From Desulfobulbaceae bacterium (lineage in GTDB: Bacteria; Desulfobacterota; Desulfobulbia; Desulfobulbales; SURF-16), in assembly GCA_002868945.1 (NCBI GenBank), contig PKTX01000037.1, positions 1-39,975 on the forward strand: a DNA stretch of 39,975 nt. The letters run 5' to 3'. How positions within the stretch are numbered: the stretch's first letter is position 1; the number at the start of each line of letters is the position of its first letter. Of the stretch, positions 1-9,387 are shown piece after piece. The position numbers and the translations under genes are program-made. A model generated the notes under the pieces. It ran no database searches and had not been told where the DNA came from. It was given only the letters and a program-made list of their open reading frames with translations.

Positions 1-53
1 ACATATCATTAATATGCTGCGCTTTTTATTTTCTATGCTTCTTGAACTCGAAC

Positions 54-112
54 AGGTAAGCGAGCGGAGCGAGACTCCGAAATATCTAATTATTCAAGAC
101 ACCCTAAAGATA
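54..112. repeat. Copy of palindromic intergenic repeat family
   Basis: Positions 54-82 are the reverse complement of a 29-nt motif found again at 31528-31556 with two mismatches. The following bases (82-112) resemble, in reverse orientation, the start of the two roughly 100-bp repeats at 29000-29097 and 29881-29980. The element lies just before the first gene. It can be read in frame with that gene, which produces a spurious N-terminal extension. Confidence 0.6.
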
Positions 113-121
113 GAGAAAAAA

Positions 122-1294
122 ATGGAAATACGCGTATCAACAAATTGGGACCCGCAACTGCCCGCCATGCTCAGGGATTTCCCTGTCACCCATGTCTACG
201 GCAAGCTGGCCGATGACGTGGTGGGCGGCTGCCGCCCCTCCTTCCTGCTGCCCCAGGTGAGCCGTACGGAGATCGCCGAGCATGTCTCGCTCCTGCACGA
301 GCAGGGCATCAAGTTCTCCTACCTGCTCAACACCCTGAGTCTGGCCAATGTCCAGTACACCAAGGAGGGCTACCAACAGATCCGCGAGCTGCTCGACTGG
401 CTCTCAGAGATCAAGGTTGATGCCCTGACCATTGCCATTCCCTATCTCATTCGCCTGGTCAAGGAGCATTATCCCCATTTCTTCATCAAGGTCTCCTCGG
501 TGAGCCGTATCAACACGGTGAGCCGTGCCCGGCAGTATGAGGATATGGGCGTTGACGAGCTCATTGTCGATGAAATGCTCAACCGCGACTTTGAGACGCT
601 CAAGGCGATCAACGACAGCGTCCGGATCCCCCTGGAGGTGATCGCCAATCCCTGCTGCGTCTGGGAATGCGCCCAGCAGTTCGAACATGTCAACCATGAC
701 GGCCATGCCTCCCAGAGCCACAGCCATAACGACTACTGCTACCTGCAGCTACCCTATGTCATCTGTTCCAGCCAGAAGCTCGAAGAGCCGGTCAATATCC
801 TCAAGGCCCGCTGGATCCGGCCCGAAGACCTGCACTACTATGAAGAGATCGGCATCAGCCGTTTCAAGGTGGTGGAGCGCTTCAAGACCTCCGGCGCCTT
901 GACCATGGCGGTGAAGGCCTACAGTGACCGCAGCTTTGACGGCAATCTCATCGACCTGCTCACCCTGCCCAACAAGGGCTCCTTTCTGCCGCCCAACATG
1001 GACTACTTCAACAAACCGGACAAGGTGGACATGAAGCAGGTCCAGCAGGTGGCCGGCCTGATGAACTTCTCCTTTAACGACGCCATCGAGATCCCCAACA
1101 AGGAGCTGGACGGCTTCATCAAATACTTCCTCAACCATGACTGTCGGCGCCTGTCATGTGACGAGTGCGGCTATTGCCAGAGGTTCTTCGACAAGGTGGC
1201 CGTCTACAACAGGGACGTGGCCTTGGAACAGGCCGACAACCTGAAAAATTTCGCCAAGGTCATCACCGACGGCCGTATCTTCGGCTCCGAGTAG
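122..1294 (+). CDS. U32 peptidase-family protein (UbiU/V-, PrtC-like)
   Basis: The protein has 390 residues from the ATG at 122. An upstream in-frame ATG at 14 exists, but the added 36 codons run through a repeat element, so 122 is preferred. The sequence has the look of U32 proteins: a barrel-type N-terminal half with repeated 'VSSVSRINT' and 'ELIVDEML' segments, then a cysteine-rich stretch (NPCC, then WEC, YCY and ICSS). Known relatives such as UbiU, UbiV and RlhA bind a [4Fe-4S] cluster through four cysteines and act in oxygen-independent hydroxylation; others are called collagenase-like peptidases. A second group of cysteines near the C-terminus (C-x5-C-x2-C-x2-C, about residues 341-352) could hold another cluster. 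The gene opens the visible part of the biosynthetic operon, 105 bp before a B12-radical SAM gene. A role in modifying the operon's product is inference; the substrate is unknown. Confidence 0.75.
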   Translation: MEIRVSTNWDPQLPAMLRDFPVTHVYGKLADDVVGGCRPSFLLPQVSRTEIAEHVSLLHEQGIKFSYLLNTLSLANVQYTKEGYQQIRELLDWLSEIKVDALTIAIPYLIRLVKEHYPHFFIKVSSVSRINTVSRARQYEDMGVDELIVDEMLNRDFETLKAINDSVRIPLEVIANPCCVWECAQQFEHVNHDGHASQSHSHNDYCYLQLPYVICSSQKLEEPVNILKARWIRPEDLHYYEEIGISRFKVVERFKTSGALTMAVKAYSDRSFDGNLIDLLTLPNKGSFLPPNMDYFNKPDKVDMKQVQQVAGLMNFSFNDAIEIPNKELDGFIKYFLNHDCRRLSCDECGYCQRFFDKVAVYNRDVALEQADNLKNFAKVITDGRIFGSE

Positions 1295-1300
1295 TTTTTC

Positions 1301-1371
1301 TTCACCACAGAGGCACAGGGACACAGAGGTTTTTAAAATCATTTCTTTGTGTCTTTGTGTCTGTGTGTTTT
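1301..1371. repeat. Intergenic hairpin repeat (ttcaccacagag type)
   Basis: An imperfect inverted repeat fills the gap between the first two genes. The left arm begins ttcaccacagaggcac and the right arm is rich in tttgtgtct. A related copy lies at 6949-7025. The type resembles dispersed palindromic spacers seen in many genomes. It may fold in the operon mRNA and modulate stability or coupling. Confidence 0.6.
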
Positions 1372-1399
1372 CAATCATCTTGCTATATGACTGCTGATT

Positions 1400-2992
1400 A
1401 TGAAAACCCTGTTCCTGCACGTTCCCAAGTTTAATAACAGCTACAAGCCCATCGGCGACTTTATCTGGATCAACTACATGCCCATGGGCCTGATGGCCAT
1501 TGCCGATTATGTCCAGCGCCACGGCTTTGCCAGCGAGATCGTCCATGTCGGTGTCGAGTGGGTGGAGAATCCGCACTTCAAGATCAACGAATTGGTGCAG
1601 GACAAGCCGGAGATCAAGGCCGTCGGCATGTCGCTGCACTGGCACTATCAGGCCTACGACGTTATTGAGGCGGCCCGCCGCCTCAAGGAACTGCGCCCCG
1701 ATATCTTTATTTTTTTAGGGGGCTACACTGCCTCCTTCTTTCACGAGCAGATCATGGCCGACTACCCGATGATCGACGCCGTGGTGCGCGGCGACGGTGA
1801 GGTGCCGGTGCTGGAGCTGCTCACGGCACTGGAGGCCGGCACCAGCCTGGCGGCTACCGCCAACCTCACCTGGCGTGCGGGCGACCGGATTGTCGTCAAT
1901 GACCACAGCTACGTGGGCGACGAGGAGATGGTCTCCAGCCTCAACTACACAAACTTCTCACTGCTGCGCCACCGCGACACCTACATCAAGTACATCGGCC
2001 TGCCCTTTTTCTATGCCAAGGGCTTTTCCAAGGAGCAGAACTTCAAGCAGTTCACCATCCAGTCACCGCTGTTGCCGGTGGCCATCGGTCGCGGCTGTCC
2101 CTTCAACTGCACCTGGTGCGGCGGCTCTCACATTCCCCAGCAGCGTCATATCAGCAAGCGGGTCGGCTTTATCTACCGCAGCCACGACTCGGTGCTCCAG
2201 ACCGTCAGAGAAGGCATTGCCGCCGGCTACCGCACCATGCACACGGCCACGGACCCGGAACCGGAGACCCAGGAGTATTTCACCGAACTGTGGAAAAAGA
2301 TCAGGGCGGCGGGCATCAAGACCAACTGGATGTTCGAGTGCAACGGCCTGCCGGCCGACGAATTCATCGACGAGTTTCACAAAACCTTTCCAGGCAAGGA
2401 CTCCATCATCGCCATGTCGCCGGAGTGCGGCAACCAAGAGCTGCGCCTGCGCCACAAGGGGCCGGGCTTCAGCACCGAGGCCTTTCTGGCCAAGATGGAC
2501 AAGCTCGACGCCATGGGCATCTCCACCGAGATCTTCTTCACCTATGGTCTGCCCGGCGAAAACGAGACGATCATGGAGGACACCTTCCGGTTGCGCAAGA
2601 CCATCATGGAGCGCTACAAGCACGTGCGCGGCCTGCGGACGCTCTCCATCGAGATGGAGCCGGGCGCCCCCTGGCAGATCGATCCGGACCATTACGGCAT
2701 TGTCACGGACCGCACCACCTTCACCGATTTTTACAATGCCCATGCCGAGCAGGGCAACTCCACCTACACCTCGTTTGGCTACTATCTGCCCGATTTTTTT
2801 AAGAAGCCGCTGGACATGACAAGACCCTACGACGATTTTGCCCAGCGGCTGCAAAAGATCAAGTGCAAGCGGCTCTGCTTTCTGCACCCCAACCCCAAGA
2901 AATACGGCAAGCCGTGGCAGGGCCGCCTGCTCTGCACCGTGGCCTCCAATCTGCTCAAGCTTAAGCCCAAGAATTACCAGAGGCCCTATTAA
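1400..2992 (+). CDS. B12-binding-domain radical SAM protein
   Basis: The protein has 530 residues. The N-terminal about 190 residues resemble a cobalamin-binding Rossmann domain, including the 'FLGGYTASFF' and 'DAVVRGDGEVPVLELL' segments typical of this family, although no DxHxxG motif is evident. A radical SAM core follows with CxxxCxxC at C233, C237 and C240 (CPFNCTWCGG). The C-terminal part ('YGLPGENETIMEDTFRLRK', 'MEPGAP') is also typical of B12-radical SAM proteins. Members of this class carry out methylations, cyclisations and ring rearrangements, so the reaction cannot be named from sequence. The gene is the first of two such enzymes in the operon; the second is at 7943. It is followed 66 bp later by the MMPL exporter. 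Confidence is high for the family and low for the substrate. Confidence 0.88.
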   Translation: MKTLFLHVPKFNNSYKPIGDFIWINYMPMGLMAIADYVQRHGFASEIVHVGVEWVENPHFKINELVQDKPEIKAVGMSLHWHYQAYDVIEAARRLKELRPDIFIFLGGYTASFFHEQIMADYPMIDAVVRGDGEVPVLELLTALEAGTSLAATANLTWRAGDRIVVNDHSYVGDEEMVSSLNYTNFSLLRHRDTYIKYIGLPFFYAKGFSKEQNFKQFTIQSPLLPVAIGRGCPFNCTWCGGSHIPQQRHISKRVGFIYRSHDSVLQTVREGIAAGYRTMHTATDPEPETQEYFTELWKKIRAAGIKTNWMFECNGLPADEFIDEFHKTFPGKDSIIAMSPECGNQELRLRHKGPGFSTEAFLAKMDKLDAMGISTEIFFTYGLPGENETIMEDTFRLRKTIMERYKHVRGLRTLSIEMEPGAPWQIDPDHYGIVTDRTTFTDFYNAHAEQGNSTYTSFGYYLPDFFKKPLDMTRPYDDFAQRLQKIKCKRLCFLHPNPKKYGKPWQGRLLCTVASNLLKLKPKNYQRPY

Positions 2993-3058
2993 GCGGCGCA
3001 GGTACGGCACCCGGCCGGATTGATGCCGCCGGATCAATTCCCCAGAAAGAGACGGACA

Positions 3059-5476
3059 GTGGAGAAACTCTTACACTACATAACCCAGCGACCGGGCCGG
3101 GTGCTGACCAGCTTTGGGGTTGTGATGGTGGTGGCCATGCTGCTCACCGGTCTGCTCCACTTTGAACAGAATATCCTGGCCCTGCTGCCCCAGGACAACC
3201 GCTCCTTCAAACTCCTCTCCCATACCGTCACCGCCACAAACGGCCAGGACAAACTTTACGTCCTGGTCCGGGGCGTCAAGGACGACGAGCTGCTCAAGGC
3301 CGGCAAGAGCCTGGTTCGTGATCTGGAAGGCCTGACCATCAAGCAGGAGCCCGCCTTTAGCAAGGTCACCATGCTCAAGGCCGAGGCTGTCAGCGCCGAC
3401 GACTTCCTGGCCCTGCTGACAACCTACCTGGAAAAACCATCCCTCTTTCTCACCGAGGAGGAGCTGGGCGAGCTCAGTCGCCTGCTGCACTCGCCGCAAC
3501 AGCTCGACAAGGAGGTGCGCCGCTCCCTCTCCCTGCTTGCCACGCCAAGCGCCCCCATGCTCACCAAGGTGGTGAGCATCGACCCCCTTAATCTGCGCCG
3601 CTTCCTTATCGACAAAATACACGCCCTGCAGGGTGGCATGGCCTTCAGCGACGGCAACGCCATGCTGAGCAGGGACGGCAAGGCCCTGATTCTTATCGCC
3701 AGCCCCGGTCATGCCGGCAGCGACACGGCCTTTGCCCATGAGCTCATAGCCGCCGCCCATGAGCTCTTTGCCTCCTATCCCCACCTCTCCATCGGCCTGA
3801 CCGGCGGCTATGCCATTGCCGCCCAGGAGGAGGCCTTGATGCGCGGTGATATCCTGAACTGCCTGCTCGGTTCGGTGCTCGGCATCGGCCTGCTCTTCCT
3901 GCTGGCCTATCGCCGCCTGTCGGTTCTCCTCTTTATCATCATTCCCCTGGCTGTGGGCCTGCAATTGGCCCTGGGGGTGATGGCCGTCAGTCTCGGCCGG
4001 GTCCACATGATCGCCGTGGCCTTTGCCGCCGTGGTACTCGGCCTGGGAGTGGATTTCGCCATCCATGTCTATGACCGCTATGCCTCTGAACGTCTGGCCG
4101 GCCTGTCACCGGCCCGGGCAACCAGGCGGGCCGTATGCAACACCGGGTCGGCCGTGCTGGTGGGCGGCCTCACCAGCCTCACCGCCTTTGCCGTACTCAC
4201 CAGCACGGCCAGCCCGGTGTTGCGCCAGATCGGCTGGCTGGTCAGTCTCGGTCTCTTCTTCTGCCTGATCACCATCCTCTGGGCCCTGCCTGCCTGGCTC
4301 AACTGGCTGGAGGGGCACGGCCGCGTTCATGCCCCGAAACCCTTCTCCTCCCTGGGTATGCAGCGTGTCAGCCGCTTTGTCAAGACACGGCCGCTTCTCT
4401 GTCTGCTCCTCAGTGCTGTGGTCCTGCTTGCCTGCCTGCCCGGCCTGGACAGACTCCATTTTGAACGCGACCTTGAGGCCCTCCATCCTGAAGGCCTGGA
4501 GGCGGTTCAGGTTCGCAGCCATATCCAGGAACATTTCGGCAGCGGCACCATTCCCATGCTTGTCTCCTGGCAGTCATCCACAGAGGAGGAATTCTTCCGC
4601 CAATCCCGCCGCATCGACAAGATGCTGGCCGCGGCACCGGCCACGCAGATCAGCAGTTTCACCTCGCTGACCACCTTGAGCGACGGTAAAAAACTGTACC
4701 TTGACCATTTCGACCACACCCTCCTGGACCAGGCCTTGGCCGCCTATGGCCTGGAACGGGCCAGTTTTCCGGCCCTCAACTCCTTTCTGGCCGCGCTGAC
4801 CGACCAGGAGGCCGAACCCGGCTCCTTTCTGGCCGACCTCCACCCCCTTCATCAGCGCTTTTTCTTCCGGGACGACCAGGGCATCATCGGTGTCACCTGG
4901 GTCAATCTCCCCTCCCATGCGGCGGTCGCCCAGCTTGACAGCCGCATGGCCCGACTTGACCCCGCCATCCTGGTGGTCAGTCTGGAGCGGGCCATGGCCA
5001 ACCTGATGGATTCGGCCAAAAGCGGCCTGCTGCGCACCGTCATCCTGGCCACCATCCTGGTGATGGCCATTCTCCTCATCTTTTTCGGCAGCCTGAGCAA
5101 AACCCTGCTCGTCCTGCTGCCCACCGGCCTGGCCCTGCTCACCACAGCCGGTCTCATGGGGTATCTGGGCATCTCCATCAACCTGATTAATTTTATTATT
5201 ATCCCCATCCTTATCGGCATCGGTCTGGATGACGGCATTCATATCATGGACCGCTTCCGGGAAAACAACGATATCGGCATCACCCTCAACTCCACCGGTC
5301 GTTCCATCCTGCTCACCACCCTGACCACCTGCCTCGGTTTCGGCTCCCTGGCCCTGGCCAGGTATCAGGTCCTCTCCGCCATGGGCCTGTTGACCATCAC
5401 AGGCGTGCTGAGCTGTTTCCTCTATTCGGTCTTCACCCTTTCCGCTATTTTACATCTGCGAGGCAAGCATGGCTGA
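3059..5476 (+). CDS. MMPL/RND-superfamily lipid exporter
   Basis: The protein is about 805 residues from a GTG at 3059, chosen because a purine-rich agaaaga lies about 8 nt upstream. A TTG at 3020 or ATG at 3023 would add 12-13 residues. The layout is typical of small RND/MMPL exporters: one N-terminal membrane helix, a periplasmic loop, a membrane bundle, then the same arrangement repeated. Paired signature helices are visible: GLGVDFAIHVYDRY at about residue 328 and GIGLDDGIHIMDRF at about residue 721, both carrying the acidic residues expected for proton coupling. Relatives include HpnN (hopanoid transport) and the exporters in aryl polyene clusters. It overlaps the next gene by 8 bp, so the two are translationally coupled. 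Its probable role is moving the operon's lipid product out of the inner membrane (inference). Confidence 0.88.
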   Translation: MEKLLHYITQRPGRVLTSFGVVMVVAMLLTGLLHFEQNILALLPQDNRSFKLLSHTVTATNGQDKLYVLVRGVKDDELLKAGKSLVRDLEGLTIKQEPAFSKVTMLKAEAVSADDFLALLTTYLEKPSLFLTEEELGELSRLLHSPQQLDKEVRRSLSLLATPSAPMLTKVVSIDPLNLRRFLIDKIHALQGGMAFSDGNAMLSRDGKALILIASPGHAGSDTAFAHELIAAAHELFASYPHLSIGLTGGYAIAAQEEALMRGDILNCLLGSVLGIGLLFLLAYRRLSVLLFIIIPLAVGLQLALGVMAVSLGRVHMIAVAFAAVVLGLGVDFAIHVYDRYASERLAGLSPARATRRAVCNTGSAVLVGGLTSLTAFAVLTSTASPVLRQIGWLVSLGLFFCLITILWALPAWLNWLEGHGRVHAPKPFSSLGMQRVSRFVKTRPLLCLLLSAVVLLACLPGLDRLHFERDLEALHPEGLEAVQVRSHIQEHFGSGTIPMLVSWQSSTEEEFFRQSRRIDKMLAAAPATQISSFTSLTTLSDGKKLYLDHFDHTLLDQALAAYGLERASFPALNSFLAALTDQEAEPGSFLADLHPLHQRFFFRDDQGIIGVTWVNLPSHAAVAQLDSRMARLDPAILVVSLERAMANLMDSAKSGLLRTVILATILVMAILLIFFGSLSKTLLVLLPTGLALLTTAGLMGYLGISINLINFIIIPILIGIGLDDGIHIMDRFRENNDIGITLNSTGRSILLTTLTTCLGFGSLALARYQVLSAMGLLTITGVLSCFLYSVFTLSAILHLRGKHG

Positions 5477-6947
5477 TCAATCTGTTGTTATCATGGGCGG
5501 CGGCATGGCAGGACTGACGGCCGCCGCCCTGCTCAGCAAACGGGGCCTGCAGGTCACCCTGCTGGAAAAGGAGGAGAAGACCGGCGGCTATGTCACCGGC
5601 TTCCGGCGGCACGGCTTTTATTTCGATGCCACCGGCGCCTTTCTGGCCGCCTGTAAACCGGGCAGTGAGTTCCACGCCATTTTCAGGGAACTGGGCATTG
5701 CCGAGGATCTCGACTTTCTGCCCATACCCGCCATCCGCAACATCTATCCCGGTTTTGAGATCCAGCTGGATTACCGCAATCCGGCCGCCTATGTCGACTC
5801 TCTGGCCCAGCGCTTTCCGCCGGCCAGGGAGGCTCTGGCCGCCTATAGCCGCTTGACCGCCAAGCTGGGCCGCCAATTCCTGGCCTTTGAAAAAGCACCG
5901 CTCTGGAAAAAGGTGCTCCTACCCCTTCTTTACCCCACCCTGTTTCGCTGTGCCCGCCATTCACACGGCACTATTCTGCAGCGTTTTTTCAAGGGCAATC
6001 AGGATATTATCCATGCCCTCTCCGCCCTGCCCACCACCCTGCCGCCCAGCCAACTCTCCTACATATTCGTGGCAGTGTTGTGGGCCAAGGTCTTAAGGGA
6101 CGGGGTCTTTTATCCCAGGGGCGGCATGGTGCAGGTCACCGACACGCTACGCCGGGTCATCCTGGCTCATGGCGGCAAGGTGCAGACAGACCAGGAAATC
6201 AGCCTTATCAAAAACAGGGACAACAGGGTGGAGGCGGTCCTGAGCCGCGACGGCAGCCGCCATGAGGCCGATTGGTACATCGGCGCCATGAATCCCATAC
6301 GCGGCCAGGCCCTGCTGGCCGAGAGCATGCCCCTCTACTCCAAGGTCTTTGATCTGCAGCGCTATACGGTATCACCGTCGGCCCTGCTCTTTTATGTGGC
6401 CCTGAACGGCGAGGCCCTGCCGGCCGACTGGCCCTATTTTGTGTCGCTGCACACCAGCGAAGATGCCGAGATGGAGGCAGAGGCCATCAACAGGGGAATC
6501 TACAAAAACGGCCTGCACCTGGTGATCACCACCCCCTCCCTCCTTGATCCGCAGCTGGCGCCGGCCGGTTGTCATGCCATGAAGATCCTGGTCCACGCCC
6601 CCCATGCCTCGGTCTTTGCCGAGGAGTTTCCCGACAAGGCCGACATCGACCGGCTGCAGGCGGAGATCTTCGCGATAATCAAGGAAAAAACCGGCCTTGA
6701 TGCGGCGAGCCACAGCCTCTTCACTATCCGGGCCACCCCCAGGACACTGCTGGAGCGCACCGGCAACGAGGAGGGGGCCATGTACGGCTTTGATTCGGCC
6801 CTGGGCCAGGTGGGACCGGGCCGGCCGCCCCTGGCCACCAGGCTTGACAACCTGTTATGGATTGGGCATTATAACCGCCCTGCCCACGGCATTGTCGGCA
6901 GCGCCCTATCCGGTTGTTTTGCCGCCAATATCATCTCAAGTAAATAA
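5469..6947 (+). CDS. Phytoene desaturase-like FAD-dependent oxidoreductase
   Basis: The protein has 492 residues. The N-terminus carries a dinucleotide-binding fold (VVIMGGGMAGLTAAALL, glycines at 10, 11, 12 and 15) followed by the E-K-x-x-x-x-GG segment of the CrtI/CrtN/CrtISO superfamily. The C-terminus has a conserved flavin-contacting segment (RPAHGIVGSALSGCFAA). Enzymes of this group desaturate, saturate or isomerise polyene chains, including phytoene desaturases and retinol saturases. No phytoene synthase or other carotenoid gene is present in the window. Action on an acyl chain made by this operon is therefore as likely as action on a carotenoid. Phytoene-desaturase-like proteins paired with radical SAM enzymes have been proposed for ladderane lipid synthesis in anammox bacteria (general knowledge, not checked here). 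The gene overlaps the exporter by 8 bp. Confidence 0.85.
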   Translation: MADQSVVIMGGGMAGLTAAALLSKRGLQVTLLEKEEKTGGYVTGFRRHGFYFDATGAFLAACKPGSEFHAIFRELGIAEDLDFLPIPAIRNIYPGFEIQLDYRNPAAYVDSLAQRFPPAREALAAYSRLTAKLGRQFLAFEKAPLWKKVLLPLLYPTLFRCARHSHGTILQRFFKGNQDIIHALSALPTTLPPSQLSYIFVAVLWAKVLRDGVFYPRGGMVQVTDTLRRVILAHGGKVQTDQEISLIKNRDNRVEAVLSRDGSRHEADWYIGAMNPIRGQALLAESMPLYSKVFDLQRYTVSPSALLFYVALNGEALPADWPYFVSLHTSEDAEMEAEAINRGIYKNGLHLVITTPSLLDPQLAPAGCHAMKILVHAPHASVFAEEFPDKADIDRLQAEIFAIIKEKTGLDAASHSLFTIRATPRTLLERTGNEEGAMYGFDSALGQVGPGRPPLATRLDNLLWIGHYNRPAHGIVGSALSGCFAANIISSK

Positions 6948-6948
6948 G

Positions 6949-7025
6949 TTTCACCACAGAGACACCGAGTTTCCTGAGCATGCCATACAAATCATGCGCC
7001 CTCCCTTTGTGTCCCGGTGATGAAA
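6949..7025. repeat. Intergenic hairpin repeat (ttcaccacagag type)
   Basis: This is the second copy of the repeat seen at 1301. The left arm is tttcaccacagagacacc and the right arm, ccctttgtgtcccggtgatg, is its approximate reverse complement. It fills the space between the desaturase-like and acyltransferase genes, where no terminator T-run is present. Confidence 0.55.
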
Positions 7026-7050
7026 TAGAGAGTTCTTAGAAAAGAAGAAA

Positions 7051-7962
7051 ATGCTCATTCCCCGTAAACTCTACCTCCTTCTCACCTATTTTTACGCCCG
7101 CTTCGTGCCCCACTGGTGGCAACGCATCCAGAATGGCGTGGTGAGTTTTTTATACTACCTCTTCTGGGGACGCATACGCCGGCCCCTGCTCAAAAACACC
7201 TCTATTATCCTTGGTCTGCCGGAGGACAACCCGCAGGTCAAGAGGACGGTGCGTCGCCTCTTTGCCAACTATGGCTGGTACCTGCGCGACTACGTGCTCA
7301 TCCATCGCCTCACCAGGGACAATTACCAGGAGACCGTGGCCGACGAGGTGGGGGCCCACTACATCGAGGGCGCCCTGGCCCAGGGCAACGGCGCCATTCT
7401 CATCACACCCCATCTCGGCAACTGGGAGCTGGGCGGCGTCACCTTTGCCCTGCGCGGCTGCCCCATCTACGCCTTGACCCTCAAGGATCAGGAGGAGGAG
7501 GTCCAGCAGTATCGCGACACCGTCCGCGGCAGCCTGGGCATCAAGACCATTCACATCAACCCCGATGATAACGGCACCATCATCAAGATGGCCCGGCTGC
7601 TGAAGGACAACAAGGTCATTGCCATGCTGGGCGACCGGTATGAGGGCGGCAAGAAGACAGCTGTTACCTTTTTCGGCAAAAAGGTGTATTTTCCAGCCGG
7701 TGCCATGGCCCTGGCCCTGGCCACCGGCGCGCCGGTGATTCCGGTCTTTATTGTTCGCCGTCCCGACGGCCCCTATCGGGCCTGGATGGAAAAGCCGATC
7801 AAGGTCAGACGCCGATCGGACCAGGACAATGACGCCCTCATCGCGCAGAAAACCCAGGAACTGGCCACAATCTTTGAAAAAAATATCCGCCATCACCCTG
7901 ATCAATTCTATCACTTCTTTGATTACTGGAGCCGATTTCGCTGTGAAGATACTTCTGCTTGA
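7051..7962 (+). CDS. Lysophospholipid/lipid A-type acyltransferase (HtrB/LpxL family)
   Basis: The protein has 303 residues starting at an ATG with aagaagaaa upstream. It carries the H-x4-E catalytic motif of the LPLAT superfamily (HLGNWELGG, H121 and E126), followed by 'GDRYEGG' and 'FPAGAMALALATGAPVIPVF', both typical of the HtrB/LpxL branch. These membrane-associated enzymes transfer an acyl chain from acyl-ACP or acyl-CoA to a hydroxyl. In aryl polyene and similar clusters such acyltransferases attach the product to a lipid head group. The stop codon lies 20 bp inside the following radical SAM gene, so the two are coupled. The likely role is loading an unusual acyl chain onto a glycerolipid or lipid A-like acceptor (inference from context). 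Confidence 0.88.
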   Translation: MLIPRKLYLLLTYFYARFVPHWWQRIQNGVVSFLYYLFWGRIRRPLLKNTSIILGLPEDNPQVKRTVRRLFANYGWYLRDYVLIHRLTRDNYQETVADEVGAHYIEGALAQGNGAILITPHLGNWELGGVTFALRGCPIYALTLKDQEEEVQQYRDTVRGSLGIKTIHINPDDNGTIIKMARLLKDNKVIAMLGDRYEGGKKTAVTFFGKKVYFPAGAMALALATGAPVIPVFIVRRPDGPYRAWMEKPIKVRRRSDQDNDALIAQKTQELATIFEKNIRHHPDQFYHFFDYWSRFRCEDTSA

Positions 7963-9385
7963 CCCGCCCCATCAGATTTTCGCCGCCCTGCGTATGTGGA
8001 TGCCCTCCCCCGGCCTCATGGCCCTGGGTGCCTATGTGGAACAGTCGGGCCATAAAATTGAAATCATCGACTCCACCACCCTGGAGCGCCCCTGGACCGA
8101 CCTGGAAGAGCGCCTGCGCCGGGGAAACTACGATGTGGTGGGGGTGACCTGCCAGGCCGCCACCTTTCATAAGGATGCCATCCACGCCGTGCGCCTGGTG
8201 CGCCGTACCCTGCCGGAGGTCACCATCATCGGCGGCGGCGGCCACTTCACCCTCAACTACGAGGTGATGTTCCGCCAGGCACCGGAGGTTGATTTTATCA
8301 TCATGGGTGAGGGTGAAGAGACCCTGGTGGAGCTGCTGAACAGCCTGCCGGGCGGCCGGGATGGGTGCCGGGTGGCAGGCGTGGCCTACAAAAAGGAGGG
8401 CAAAATCGTCTGCAATGCAGCGCGGCCGCTGATCGCCGACCTGGACACACTGCCCATGCCCGGCTACCACCTGATGGACCTCGACAATCCCACCTATTAC
8501 CTGCACGGCATGGGGCGCCGCGCCGTGGGCATCTCCACCAGCCGCGGCTGCGGTGACCACTGCTCCTACTGCTCCGAGTCCCAGCTCTGGCAGGCCAACT
8601 GGCGGGGGCGCAGCGGCGCCATGGTGGTGAAGGAGATGGAGATGCTCCATGAGCGCTACAACAAATCGCTCTTTGTCTTTAACGAAAACTCCTTTAATCA
8701 GAACCGTAAGCGCAACGAAGACTTTCTGGAGTGCCTGGGCCGCTCCAACCTCACGTGCGACTTCTGGTTCCAGTCACGCATCAAGGACATCCTGCGCGAC
8801 CGCGACCTGCTGGCCGACTATAAAAAGCTGGGGCTGTATGAGGTCATGCTGGGGGTGGAGTCGATCAGCCCGGAGACCCTGAAGAACTACACCAAGAACC
8901 AGAACGTCGAGCAGATCAGGGAGGCGGCCGAACTCCTGCGTTCCCACGGCATCATGGTGATGACCAATGTCATGTTCGGTGATGTGAACGACACCGAGGA
9001 GACGCTCAAGACCATCTATAAATTCGCCGCCGACATCGGCGACTTTCTGGTCATGACCCTGACCACGCCGCTGCCCGGTACGCGCTACTACGACCAGGCC
9101 GAGGCGGACGGCCGTATCGAAGAACGCGATTTTTCCAAGTATGACTTCATGCACCCGGTGATTCGTAACAACGCCTACAGCCCCGCCGAGATCCTTGCCC
9201 TGCAGAAGAAATACCTGAAGAAGTACTACACCCGGCCCTCCATCTTCTGGAAGATGTTCTTCTCTCCCAATAAGTTTATCCGCATGGCCTACAAGCTCAT
9301 CATGCGCTATGCCTATTACGAGGCGCGCCAGATGGAGTGGCGCCAGGCCAACTTCCAGGAAGTCCCGCCGGAGATCAAACTGTAA
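7943..9385 (+). CDS. Second B12-binding-domain radical SAM protein
   Basis: The protein has 480 residues from a GTG at 7943, which gives the natural N-terminus 'MKILLLDPPHQIFAAL'. Longer in-frame readings run inside the preceding gene and are rejected. The N-terminal B12-binding domain shows 'MPSPGLMALGAYVEQSGH', 'VVGVTCQAATF' and 'DFIIMGEGEETLVELL'. The radical SAM motif is C203, C207 and C210 (CGDHCSYC). Downstream segments such as 'YEVMLGVESISPETLKNYTK' and 'GIMVMTNVMFGDVNDTEETL' match the family well. It overlaps the acyltransferase by 20 bp. Two different B12-radical SAM enzymes in one lipid-type operon suggest successive radical steps on one product. The reaction is unknown. Confidence 0.88.
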   Translation: MKILLLDPPHQIFAALRMWMPSPGLMALGAYVEQSGHKIEIIDSTTLERPWTDLEERLRRGNYDVVGVTCQAATFHKDAIHAVRLVRRTLPEVTIIGGGGHFTLNYEVMFRQAPEVDFIIMGEGEETLVELLNSLPGGRDGCRVAGVAYKKEGKIVCNAARPLIADLDTLPMPGYHLMDLDNPTYYLHGMGRRAVGISTSRGCGDHCSYCSESQLWQANWRGRSGAMVVKEMEMLHERYNKSLFVFNENSFNQNRKRNEDFLECLGRSNLTCDFWFQSRIKDILRDRDLLADYKKLGLYEVMLGVESISPETLKNYTKNQNVEQIREAAELLRSHGIMVMTNVMFGDVNDTEETLKTIYKFAADIGDFLVMTLTTPLPGTRYYDQAEADGRIEERDFSKYDFMHPVIRNNAYSPAEILALQKKYLKKYYTRPSIFWKMFFSPNKFIRMAYKLIMRYAYYEARQMEWRQANFQEVPPEIKL

Positions 9386-9387
9386 GA

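Noticed and set aside
2063-3037. Long minus-strand open frame opposite the first radical SAM gene
   Set aside because: Antisense shadow of a clearly conserved gene; no recognisable domain.
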